In this document: piece after piece, positions 44,511-52,853 of the stretch | How positions within the stretch are numbered: position 1 is the stretch's first letter | Layout of the letters: every line of letters starts with the position of its first letter | Assembly (NCBI GenBank): GCA_938027685.1 | Contig: CALJAM010000014.1 | Location: 42,481-106,480 of the forward strand | DNA length: 64,000 nt | Direction of reading: 5' to 3' | Source of the DNA: an uncultured Bryobacteraceae bacterium | Lineage (GTDB): Bacteria; Acidobacteriota; Terriglobia; Bryobacterales; Bryobacteraceae | Program-made: the position numbers and the translations under genes | Notes under the pieces: model-generated | The model's database searches: none | Seen by the model: only the letters and a program-made list of their open reading frames with translations | What the model was told of the DNA's origin: nothing

Positions 44511-45160
44511 ACGCTCGCGAACACATCCTTCACAAAGTGCGCACCGCTCTCGGCCACAGTGCGGCCACTGAGTTCTCACCCCCGCCTCCGGTGCGCTTGC
44601 GCATTCCGGAGTGGGATTTCCAGGAGCGCTGGCGCCGCTTCGCCGCGGCCTTGCAAAAGCTGGGAGGCAAGCCTGTGCTCGCCGCAGACCCCGACCAAGC
44701 GCGCCGGCACGTAGCCGCCATCACCGAGGGCAGACCGGCGGTGGCCTCCCGCGCGCCCCTGCTTGAAAGCTGGGGCATCCTCAACCTGCCGGGCGTGCAC
44801 TGCCGCTTCCGCGACGCCGCCGAGCTGCGCAGCACCTGCGCCTCGGCCGACTTCGGCATCACCGGCGCTGACTTCGCCCTCGCCGACACAGGCACTCTCG
44901 CCCTTTTTGCCTCGCCCGAGCAGGCGCGCCTCTTATCCCTGCTGCCCCCCGCTCACGTGGCCCTCGTGCCCGCTTCACGACTGATCACCGGCCTCGACGA
45001 GTTGCTCAGCCTCGTCCCGCGTCCGCTCGAGGCCTCCAGCGCCCTCGTGCTCATCACCGGCCCCAGCCGGACCGCCGACATCGAGCAAATTCTCGTCCGC
45101 GGCGTTCACGGTCCGGGGGAAATTCATGTCATTGTGGTCAAAGAAGGGGAGGAGAAATGA
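44507..45160 (+). CDS. lutC: Lactate utilisation protein C
   Basis: A 217-residue LUD-domain protein of the LutC/YkgG family. Typical segments are ADFGITGADFALADTGTLAL and LVLITGPSRTADIEQILVRGVHGP (shown in part: GPSRTADIE, VRGVHGPGE). It forms the lactate oxidation complex with LutA and LutB. The start overlaps the lutB stop (ATGA) and its own stop overlaps the next gene's ATG. Confidence 0.94.
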   Translation: MNAREHILHKVRTALGHSAATEFSPPPPVRLRIPEWDFQERWRRFAAALQKLGGKPVLAADPDQARRHVAAITEGRPAVASRAPLLESWGILNLPGVHCRFRDAAELRSTCASADFGITGADFALADTGTLALFASPEQARLLSLLPPAHVALVPASRLITGLDELLSLVPRPLEASSALVLITGPSRTADIEQILVRGVHGPGEIHVIVVKEGEEK

Positions 45161-45768
45161 TCATCAGGCGCAACTCCATTCTGGGCGTGCTTTGGCTGGC
45201 CGCCGCCCTCACCGCCCCGGCTCAGTTGGGAGAGCTCTCCATCAGCGGAGGCCGGGCCGCCTCGCGCAACAACGTGCTCGGCACGGTGCGCGACCTCGGC
45301 GGAGCCTTGCTCGAGTACAAAAGCGAAACCAACTTCCGGCTCGGCTTCCGCTTCACCTTCAACAACTACCAGTTTTTCGGCCATGAAATCGGCTACGCCT
45401 ACAACCGCGGCAAGTTCAAGCTGACTACGGCGCCGCCCCAGGAAGTCGGCATGCCGGTCCACCAGGGCATCTATAACTTCCTGGCCTACGCCACGCGGGA
45501 GGGCAGCGCTTTCCGGCCCTTCATCACCGGCGGGGGCCATTTCGCCACCTTCTATCCGCCCGGCACCGGCGTCTTCTCGGGCAACGGCGTCACCAAGTTC
45601 GGCTACAACTATGGCGCCGGCCTGAAGTTCCGTATCAGCCCCCTGCTGATGATGCGGTTGGACCTGCGCGACTACGTCACCGCCAAGCCCTTCGGAGACT
45701 TCTTCCCCGATCAGAAAGGCATGCTCCACATGCTCGAGGTCTCCATGGGCCTGGGCATCGCTTTTTGA
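45157..45768 (+). CDS. Outer-membrane beta-barrel protein coupled to lutC
   Basis: A 203-residue protein with a signal peptide (MIIRRNSILGVLWLAAALTA, cleavage after APA). The remainder alternates hydrophobic and polar residues with many aromatic girdles (FRFTFNNYQFF, GYNYGAGLKFRI) and ends in F, as expected of an eight-stranded OmpW/OmpA-like barrel. It starts in a four-base overlap with lutC, so it is translated with the lactate genes. That suggests, but does not prove, a role in lactate or carboxylate entry. I do not recognise a named family. Confidence 0.75.
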   Translation: MIIRRNSILGVLWLAAALTAPAQLGELSISGGRAASRNNVLGTVRDLGGALLEYKSETNFRLGFRFTFNNYQFFGHEIGYAYNRGKFKLTTAPPQEVGMPVHQGIYNFLAYATREGSAFRPFITGGGHFATFYPPGTGVFSGNGVTKFGYNYGAGLKFRISPLLMMRLDLRDYVTAKPFGDFFPDQKGMLHMLEVSMGLGIAF

Positions 45769-45886
45769 ACCGCACAGCCACGGCGACCTTCCGAGCGGCC
45801 CCGGCCGCAACCGCGGCGAACCGCACCGGCTTTCGCCTCGTTTCCCATTCCCCAACGCCCCACCAAGCCTCGCGCCAATTTGTCTC

Positions 45887-45915
45887 TTGTCATCGATTCC
45901 GGTTGGTGATACCCT
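45887..45915 (+). promoter_or_regulatory. Candidate sigma-70-type promoter of the MoxR/VWA cluster
   Basis: TTGTCA (45887-45892), 17 bases, TACCCT (45910-45915). The -35 is 5 of 6 and the -10 modest. It lies about 20 bases before the ATG of the membrane protein at 45936, in a 167-base gap. Confidence 0.35.
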
Positions 45916-45935
45916 AGTACCCCGGCCTGAGTACC

Positions 45936-46421
45936 ATGACGTCCATGGCTTGGTACCCGCCCTTGTGGACAGAGCTGCTGTCGCTCTGCCTGGTCGGAGC
46001 GCTTTTTCTCGCCTACTGGTTCCGACGCAACGTCCTTGCGGAACTTAAGGCCGCTCCCGCCGGCGGCCGCCTCGAACAGGTCTGCCAAGCCAATAACCTC
46101 AAGTTCCTCGAGATTCGCAGGCGCCTCCAGGAACGCCTGGAACCGGACGAACTCGCCGCACTGGGAAGAGAGCTGGGGCGCGACTATCGCCTCCTGACTT
46201 ACCTGCTCCATCACGCCGGGTACCTCGAATGCCGGGCAGTGCGCTTCGTCGACCGCATGCTCATGGCCGACTTCCGTCTGGTCCAAACATGGTTCTGGCT
46301 TACGCTGCGCCTGTCCGACACCCAGTCCCGGCGCGCCCTCGAGGAAATGATCAGCATCCTCGCTCGGCTGGCCGACTCCCTGGCTGCTCGCATCGCGCCC
46401 TCACGCGCCCGCAGCGCCTGA
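45936..46421 (+). CDS. Small membrane-anchored hypothetical protein
   Basis: A 161-residue protein with one N-terminal transmembrane segment (LWTELLSLCLVGALFLAYWF, about 10-29). A helical cytoplasmic domain follows, containing RRRLQERLEPDELAALGREL and MLMADFRLVQTWFWLTLRLS. I do not recognise the family. It lies upstream of moxR with 80 bases between, and may be part of that cluster or independent. Confidence 0.65.
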   Translation: MTSMAWYPPLWTELLSLCLVGALFLAYWFRRNVLAELKAAPAGGRLEQVCQANNLKFLEIRRRLQERLEPDELAALGRELGRDYRLLTYLLHHAGYLECRAVRFVDRMLMADFRLVQTWFWLTLRLSDTQSRRALEEMISILARLADSLAARIAPSRARSA

Positions 46422-46499
46422 AGGCCCCCGCCCGCCGGCGCGCGGCCCCCTTCATCGGACCGCCCCGACTCCCGCAGCCAGGCCGGCGTGCCGACCGCG

Positions 46500-46505
46500 T
46501 ACAAT
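46500..46505 (+). promoter_or_regulatory. -10 element TACAAT overlapping the annotated moxR start
   Basis: TACAAT at 46500-46505 overlaps the first possible ATG (46504). If it is a true -10, transcription would begin near 46512 and the real start would be the in-frame GTG at 46513, giving a leaderless mRNA. Confidence 0.35.
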
Positions 46506-47508
46506 GGGAGTTGTGGAGGCCGAGAGCCGCCTGGAAGGGGCAGTCGAGCGCCTGGATCGCGTCCGCAAGGAAATCGCCAAGATTATCGTCGGCCAGCAGG
46601 ATGTCGTCGAGGGTGTGCTCGTTTGCCTGCTTGCGGGCGGCCACGTCCTGCTGGAGGGCGTGCCCGGACTTGGCAAAACTACCCTGCTCCGCACCCTGGC
46701 CCGCGCCCTCAATCTGAAATATTCGCGAATCCAGTTCACGCCGGACCTCATGCCCGCCGACATCGTCGGCAGCATGGTGCTGGACACTTCCGACGGCGGC
46801 GCCCGCACACTGCGCTTCCAGCCGGGGCCCATTTTCGCCCACCTCGTCCTGGCCGACGAGATCAACCGCGCCACCCCCAAGACCCAATCGGCCCTGCTCG
46901 AAGCCATGCAGGAGCGCACGGTCACCAGCGGTAACACCACCCACCATCTGGAGGCGCCCTTCCTGGTGATGGCCACTCAAAATCCCATCGAAATGGAAGG
47001 AACGTATCCGCTGCCGGAGGCGCAACTGGACCGCTTCCTGATGAAGATCGTGGTGAACTACCCAACACGACAGGAGCTGGCGACCATCGTTGAGCGAACG
47101 ATTCAGAAGGAGGAACCGGCCGTCGAGCAGGTCATGGACCGGAGGCAAATCCTCGAAATCCGCGCCGCCTGCCGCGAGGTTCTGGCGGCCCCGCACGTCA
47201 GGGAATTCGCCGTGGACTTGGTCCTCAGCACGCAGCCCGCCCACCCGCAGGCGCACCCGCTGGCGCGGCGATACATCCGCTACGGCAGCTCGCCCCGCGG
47301 CGCCCAGGCGCTCGTCGAATGCGGACGCGCCCTGGCCCTGATGCGTGGCCGCTTCCACTTGAGCGCGGAAGACGTGCTGAGCGTGGCGCCCGCCGTCCTC
47401 CGACACCGCATCATTCTCAACTTCGACGCGCACGCCGACGGTCAGACCGCCGACAGCATCCTGGGTGAAATCATCCGCACCGTAGCGGCCCGGGCCCCAG
47501 CTGCCTGA
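46504..47508 (+). CDS. MoxR-type AAA+ ATPase
   Basis: A 334-residue MoxR ATPase. Walker A is GVPGLGKTT (52-60), Walker B LVLADEIN (D118/E119), with sensor 1 in MATQNPIE and an arginine finger region in LPEAQLDRF. MoxR proteins act as chaperones that help assemble or load metal into protein complexes together with VWA-domain partners. Those partners follow directly: DUF58, then two VWA membrane proteins. The start may be GTG 46513 instead (see promoter). Confidence 0.93.
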   Translation: MGVVEAESRLEGAVERLDRVRKEIAKIIVGQQDVVEGVLVCLLAGGHVLLEGVPGLGKTTLLRTLARALNLKYSRIQFTPDLMPADIVGSMVLDTSDGGARTLRFQPGPIFAHLVLADEINRATPKTQSALLEAMQERTVTSGNTTHHLEAPFLVMATQNPIEMEGTYPLPEAQLDRFLMKIVVNYPTRQELATIVERTIQKEEPAVEQVMDRRQILEIRAACREVLAAPHVREFAVDLVLSTQPAHPQAHPLARRYIRYGSSPRGAQALVECGRALALMRGRFHLSAEDVLSVAPAVLRHRIILNFDAHADGQTADSILGEIIRTVAARAPAA

Positions 47509-47528
47509 GCCGCGCCCTTGCGCGCCCC

Positions 47529-48425
47529 ATGTCCGAACAAACCTGGATCGATCAGCGATTCCTGGAGCGCCTCGAGCGGCTGGCCCTGCGCTGGCGCAAG
47601 TCCTTCCCCGGCCTGATCGGAGGTCGCAACCCGTCGCGCTTCCCAGGACCCGGCATGGAATTTCTCGACCACAGGCACTTTCATCACGGCGACGACCTGC
47701 GCGCCGTCAACTGGCGCGCCTACCTGCGCTTCGAGAAGCTGTTCCTGAAAATCTTCCGCATCGAGCCGCACGCCCCCGTCCGCCTCTTGCTGGACGCCAG
47801 CGCCTCCATGGCCCTGGGCTCCCCGCCCAAGTTCGATTACGCACGCAAGCTCGCGGGCGCGCTGGCCTACGTGGGTCTGGTCCGGTTGGACACCCTCATG
47901 CTCATCCCCTTCCGGGCCGGCTTGGAAAGCGGGCTGCGCTGTGCCGGTGGGCGCCACCGCTTCGCCCCCATCGTCGAGTTCCTCTCCGAACTGCGAGCCG
48001 AGGGCCGCACCGATTATTTCCAAACCGTCCGGCAGTTCGTCTCCCGGTTCTCCGACCGCGGATTGATCATCATCATTTCCGACTTCTTCGATGACGGCGA
48101 TTGCTCGCGCGCCTTGCAGTATCTGGCCGACTTCGGCCACGAGCTCATGCTCGTCCACGTCTGGGCCGAGGAGGACCGCTCGCCGCCTTGGGATGGCCGC
48201 CTTGAACTCGTCGACGCCGAGACCGGATCGCGGCTCGAACTCGATTTCGACGCCGATGCGCGGCAGCAGTACACCGCGGCTTTCGATGCCTGGAGCGAAT
48301 CCCTACGCCGCCTCGCCCTGGCCAACGGCGGCCGTTACGTCGCTGTCCCCACCAGCCTCGACGTCGAGGAGGCGGTGTTCGACTCCCTGGCTGCGGCCGG
48401 AGCCGTGCAAGCATGCAGTTCCTGA
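47529..48425 (+). CDS. DUF58 domain protein
   Basis: A 298-residue protein of the DUF58 family, which is nearly always paired with MoxR. The signature GMEFLDHRHFHHGDDLRAVNWRAY is present in parts (HFHHGDDLR, NWRAYLRF), followed by a VWA-like fold with a metal-site-like segment LLLDASASMALG. No membrane segment is seen. It starts 20 bases after moxR and overlaps the next gene by 13 bases. Confidence 0.92.
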   Translation: MSEQTWIDQRFLERLERLALRWRKSFPGLIGGRNPSRFPGPGMEFLDHRHFHHGDDLRAVNWRAYLRFEKLFLKIFRIEPHAPVRLLLDASASMALGSPPKFDYARKLAGALAYVGLVRLDTLMLIPFRAGLESGLRCAGGRHRFAPIVEFLSELRAEGRTDYFQTVRQFVSRFSDRGLIIIISDFFDDGDCSRALQYLADFGHELMLVHVWAEEDRSPPWDGRLELVDAETGSRLELDFDADARQQYTAAFDAWSESLRRLALANGGRYVAVPTSLDVEEAVFDSLAAAGAVQACSS

Positions 48426-50311
48426 ATCTGACCCTCGGCCAGTTACTGGCTCTGCTCGCGACAGGGTCCGGCCTGCTCATCGCCCTCTACCTCCTCGATC
48501 GCTCCCGCCGCCGCCGGCTCGTGGCCACACTCCGTTTCTGGGTGGCCGCGAGCCGTGCGCCCGAGAGCAGGCGACGCCGACGCCTCCAGGAGTGGCCTTC
48601 GCTGCTGCTGCAACTGCTCACCCTGCTGCTGTTGCTCGCAGCTTTGGCGCAACCGAGGTTCGTACCGCAAGGGGCGCAACCCCGTGACCACGTGCTTGTC
48701 CTCGATACCAGCGCATGGATGGGCGCTCGCGTAGGCGGCGAAACGCTGATCGAGCAGGCCCGCAAGCTGGCCCGCACCTGGCTGCGCAGCTTGCCCGCCG
48801 GCGACCGCGTGATGCTCGTGCGCGCTGACGCCGTGCCAACGCCCGCCACGCCTTTCACTGCCGACCGCGACCTGCTGGACCGTGCCATCCAGGCAGCCCA
48901 GCCCAGCGCCACCGCCCTCCGCCTGGCTCGCGCTCTCGCTTTCGCGGAGCGGGCTCAGCGAGGACGCCCCGCGGGTGAAACCGTCTTTGTCGGCGCCGGG
49001 CGCATCAGCCCGGAGGAGGCGATCGGACTACAGTGGCCCGCCGGCCTGCGCGTGCTGCGGGTCCAGGACCGTGTCGAAAATTGCGGCCTCCGCCGCATCG
49101 CCCTCTCGCGCGAGCCCCAGGATCCAGCCTCATGGCGCATCTTCGTGGCGGCCAAAAACTACGGAGAGCGTCCCCACCGCCGGCGCCTGGTACTGACCTT
49201 CGGCGGCGCTCTCGTCGCGCAGGCAGAACCGCTGCTGGAGCCGGCCTCCGAGCAGGAGTTAAGTTTCACTCTGCGCACCCGCAGCGCCGGCTGGCTCGAG
49301 GTTCGGTTGCTGGGCGCGGACGCCCTCCCTGCCGATGATGAAGCGCTCGTGGAACTGCCCGCCCTGCGCCAGATCCGCGTGCTGGCCTATTCGCGCCGTC
49401 CCGAATTGCTCCGTCCCCTCTTCGCTGCCGGCACTTGGGCGTCGGTCGAGTACCGTTCGCCGGAAGCCTACGACCCCACCGCGCCCGCCGATCTGGTCGT
49501 CCTCGATCGCTTCTGCCCACCCGCGCCGCCCCAGACTCACACCGTCTGGCTGGATCCGCCGCCGGAACGGGCGCCGGCCGCTATTCGAGAGACCGTCCGC
49601 CAGGCCCGCTTGGCGCGCTGGCGCAGCGATCACCCGCTGGCCGCAGGCCTGCGCGCGCGTGACCTCGCCTTGCCCACAGCCCACGTGTTTGCGCCCGGAC
49701 CGGGCGATGCCGTCGTGGCCGAGGTCGACGCGGGCGCAGTCATCCTGGCGCGCACGGAGCCCTTCAAAACGGTCGTGTTTGGTTTCCACCCGCTCCAAAC
49801 GGCCATGCGCTACGAGGTCGCGGCGCCCCTGCTTTTCGCCAACCTGCTGCGCTGGATGGCTCCGGACGTCTTCGGCGGGCGCGAGGTGCGCGTCGGCAGC
49901 GCAGGCGCCCTCAGCCTCGAGCTCGCCGAAGGCGAGAACCGTGAGGTCAAGGTACTGGCTGCCGACGGCCGTCCGCTGCCCTTCACAATAGAACAAAATC
50001 GCCTCGAATTGTTCGCACCGCAGGCTGAACAGGTGCGCGTGCTGACCGCCGCCGGCGAGCGTGTCTTCTCCCTCTCCTTGCCCGAAATCGCGGATGGCAG
50101 GTGGGAGCCCCCGGTACAGGCGACCCGCCGAGTGCCCGCCCGTTCCTCGCGTCGCGCCCCGGTGACCGAGTTCTGGCCGTGGCTTGCGCTGGCCGCGGGC
50201 CTCTGTCTATGGACCGAAGCGTGCCTCTTCGCCCGCTTGCGCCCCGCTTCCCCTGCCGATCGCAGCGCGGCCGCCCTGCGACGTCGTCGGACGAGGGACG
50301 CTAACCCATGA
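48413..50311 (+). CDS. BatA/VWA-type membrane protein
   Basis: A 632-residue protein. It has two N-terminal membrane segments (about 8-28 and 60-78), as in BatA N-terminal domains, then a VWA-like domain (about 92-240). That domain's metal site reads VLDTSAWMG: the third MIDAS serine (D-x-S-x-S) is Trp, so metal-dependent adhesion may be lost. A glutamine-amidotransferase-like region (about 330-500) and a C-terminal membrane segment (about 587-605) follow. It overlaps the neighbouring genes by 13 and 4 bases. Function is probably structural, in a MoxR-dependent complex. Confidence 0.85.
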   Translation: MQFLNLTLGQLLALLATGSGLLIALYLLDRSRRRRLVATLRFWVAASRAPESRRRRRLQEWPSLLLQLLTLLLLLAALAQPRFVPQGAQPRDHVLVLDTSAWMGARVGGETLIEQARKLARTWLRSLPAGDRVMLVRADAVPTPATPFTADRDLLDRAIQAAQPSATALRLARALAFAERAQRGRPAGETVFVGAGRISPEEAIGLQWPAGLRVLRVQDRVENCGLRRIALSREPQDPASWRIFVAAKNYGERPHRRRLVLTFGGALVAQAEPLLEPASEQELSFTLRTRSAGWLEVRLLGADALPADDEALVELPALRQIRVLAYSRRPELLRPLFAAGTWASVEYRSPEAYDPTAPADLVVLDRFCPPAPPQTHTVWLDPPPERAPAAIRETVRQARLARWRSDHPLAAGLRARDLALPTAHVFAPGPGDAVVAEVDAGAVILARTEPFKTVVFGFHPLQTAMRYEVAAPLLFANLLRWMAPDVFGGREVRVGSAGALSLELAEGENREVKVLAADGRPLPFTIEQNRLELFAPQAEQVRVLTAAGERVFSLSLPEIADGRWEPPVQATRRVPARSSRRAPVTEFWPWLALAAGLCLWTEACLFARLRPASPADRSAAALRRRRTRDANP

Positions 50312-52842
50312 GCTTCGAGCGGCCCTGGATCCTCGCGTTCGCCTTCCTCCCGCTCCTCTGGACGGTGTGGAACTGGCGTTTGTGTCCGCGCCGCACCGCG
50401 CTGCTGCTGAAGGCCCTCGCTCTGCTTGCGGTTGCTGCCGCACTGGCCGGACCGCGCCTGAGACTGGCCACCACCCGAATGGCGGTCTCCGTGCTGGTCG
50501 ATACTTCCGCCAGCGTCAGCACCGACGATCTCGAACGCGCTTCGAGCCTGATCCGGCAAATCTTCGCCGCTCGCGGCCGGCACCTCATCCGCGTAGTGCC
50601 TTTCGCGCGAAGCCCGAGGGATCTGGATCCTGCCGAAGCCTCCGCGCAGTGGAGAATCAGGCACAGCACGGGCGAGGCGGCCCGGGCCACCGACTTGGAG
50701 GCGGCGATCACCGATTCCCTCGCGCAACTGCCCGAAGATCTGGTCCCCCACCTGGTGCTGATCTCGGACGGGCGTGAAAATCAGGGCAGCGCATTGCGGG
50801 CCGCCTGGCAGGCCCGCCGGCTGGGGGTCGCCATCGACACCTTCGCCCTCGAGGGCCGTCCACGGCCCGAGCTGCTCCTGCATTCGGTCAGTCTGCCTGC
50901 ACAGGCCTTCGCCGGGGAACGCTTTCCCGTGGATCTGGCGCTCGAGTCGCCCCGCTCTGCCGAAGCCGAGGTCGAGATTCTCGCGGCCGGCAAGTCCCTT
51001 GCCGTGCACCGCGTGGCCTTGGCGCCCGGCCCCAACCTGCTGCGCGTGCACGCACGGCTCGACGTGGTCGGCGCCGTCGATCTGGCCGGCGCCGTTCGCA
51101 GCACCGGCCTCGGAGAAATCCGCTTCGCGCAGGCGATCTCCATCCGGCGCCCCCGCGTTCTGCTCGTGACGCAGGATCCTCCCGGCACGGAAAAACACTT
51201 GGTCGGCGTGCTCGAGGCGGCGCAGTTCGCCGTCGATCGCACACCCGCCGTACCCGAGACGCTCGACCCTTACCAGATCGTCGTGCTCAACAACTGCGAC
51301 CTGGCAATGCTGCCCGCCGCACGAAAGCAGTCTTTGGAGGCGTTCGTTCGGCGCGGCGGCGGGTTGCTGGTGATCGGAGGCGAAAACAACGTCTACGTCG
51401 ACAAGAAGGGAGTGGAAGATCCCCTCGACCGCGCACTCCCGGCGCATGTCGCGCCCCCGCGCACGCCCGAGGGCGTCGCCGTTGTGCTCATCCTCGACAA
51501 GTCCTCCTCGATGGAAGGCCGCAAGATGGAGCTGGCTCGGCTGGCGGCTATTGGCGTCGTCGAGCACCTGCGCCCCATCGATCTGATCGGTATCCTGATC
51601 TTCGACAATTCCTTTCACTGGATCGTGCCCATCCGCAAGGCGGACGACCGCACCCTGCTCAAACGCCTCATTTCGGGCGTCATGGCCGACGGCGGCACGC
51701 AGATCGCGCCCGCACTGCAGGAGGCCTACCGGCGCATCTTGCCCGTTCGCGCGCTCTACAAGCACATCGTGTTGCTCACCGACGGAATCTCCGAAGAGGG
51801 CGACAGCATGGCCCTGGCGCGCGACGCTGCCGTCAACCGCGTCACCATCTCCACGGTGGGCCTGGGCCAGGACGTCAACCGTTCGTTCCTGGAAAGGCTG
51901 GCGCTGCTGGCGCGCGGCAAGGCCTATTTCATGGCCGATCCCTCAGGCCTCGAGCAGATCCTGATCCGCGACGTGATGGAGCACACCGGGACCACCGCGG
52001 TCGAAAAGCCCGTGCGCCCGCAACTGGTGAAACCCGCCGAGATCCTCGAGGGCCTTGCGCTGGAGTCCGCTCCGCCGCTGGCAGGCTACGTCCGCTTCAT
52101 CGCACGGCCCACCGCGGATCTGCTTCTGCGCGCCGATGACCGCGACCCCCTGCTTGTGCGCTGGCAGTACGGCCTGGGACGCTCCGCGGTCTTCACCTCC
52201 GATGCGAAAACCCGTTGGGCGGCGGCCTGGATCGGCTGGGATGGGTTCGACCGTTTCTGGACCAACCTGTTTCGCGATCTGCTCCCCAAAGCGCCCGACG
52301 GCGAAGCGGTCGTGCGCTATGACCGGGCCTCCGACGAACTGGTGGCCGAGTACCGCCTGGCGCCGCACGTCCAGGCGCCCGCAACGCCGCCCGACATTTA
52401 CGTGCTGGGCGATCGGGGTTTCCGCAGAGTAATGAGGCTTGAAAAGACTACGCCCGGCATCTACCGCGGCCGCGTCCGCCTGGGCTCGGCCCGCGGTATG
52501 TTCCGCGTCCGACCGCTCGAGGACTCGCGCGCGTTCCCCGAAACCGGCCTCTATCTGGAAGAGGCTGAACTGAGCGAGTACGGAAACAACCCGCCACTGC
52601 TCCAGCAGCTCTCGGCCTTCACCGGCGGGCGCTTCCAGCCGGCCCCGGCCGAGATCTTCCGCCCGCGCGGGCGCACCGTCACCGTCACCCGGTCGCTGTG
52701 GCCCCTTCTGCTGGCTCTGGCGCTCGCGTTCAACCTGGCTGAAATCCTCATGCGCAAGTGGCCGGGCGTCGCCGAATCGCTCCGCACGCGCCGCTCCGGC
52801 CGCCGTTCAACCGCGGCGGCTGCCTCAGCGCTCCACCTGTAG
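50308..52842 (+). CDS. Large VWA / glutamine-amidotransferase-like membrane protein
   Basis: An 844-residue protein with membrane segments near the N-terminus (about 6-50) and C-terminus (about 792-812). It has two VWA-type sites: VLVDTSASVS (D65) and LILDKSSSMEG (about 397), the second with an intact D-x-S-x-S MIDAS. Between them is a class I glutamine-amidotransferase-like fold (YQIVVLNNCDL, FVRRGGGLLVIGGENN) lacking the catalytic Cys, as is common in these proteins. It is last of the moxR-DUF58-VWA-VWA run, with a four-base overlap. Related clusters in Bacteroidetes are called Bat. Confidence 0.88.
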   Translation: MSFERPWILAFAFLPLLWTVWNWRLCPRRTALLLKALALLAVAAALAGPRLRLATTRMAVSVLVDTSASVSTDDLERASSLIRQIFAARGRHLIRVVPFARSPRDLDPAEASAQWRIRHSTGEAARATDLEAAITDSLAQLPEDLVPHLVLISDGRENQGSALRAAWQARRLGVAIDTFALEGRPRPELLLHSVSLPAQAFAGERFPVDLALESPRSAEAEVEILAAGKSLAVHRVALAPGPNLLRVHARLDVVGAVDLAGAVRSTGLGEIRFAQAISIRRPRVLLVTQDPPGTEKHLVGVLEAAQFAVDRTPAVPETLDPYQIVVLNNCDLAMLPAARKQSLEAFVRRGGGLLVIGGENNVYVDKKGVEDPLDRALPAHVAPPRTPEGVAVVLILDKSSSMEGRKMELARLAAIGVVEHLRPIDLIGILIFDNSFHWIVPIRKADDRTLLKRLISGVMADGGTQIAPALQEAYRRILPVRALYKHIVLLTDGISEEGDSMALARDAAVNRVTISTVGLGQDVNRSFLERLALLARGKAYFMADPSGLEQILIRDVMEHTGTTAVEKPVRPQLVKPAEILEGLALESAPPLAGYVRFIARPTADLLLRADDRDPLLVRWQYGLGRSAVFTSDAKTRWAAAWIGWDGFDRFWTNLFRDLLPKAPDGEAVVRYDRASDELVAEYRLAPHVQAPATPPDIYVLGDRGFRRVMRLEKTTPGIYRGRVRLGSARGMFRVRPLEDSRAFPETGLYLEEAELSEYGNNPPLLQQLSAFTGGRFQPAPAEIFRPRGRTVTVTRSLWPLLLALALAFNLAEILMRKWPGVAESLRTRRSGRRSTAAAASALHL

Positions 52843-52853
52843 AACGGGCGGGC

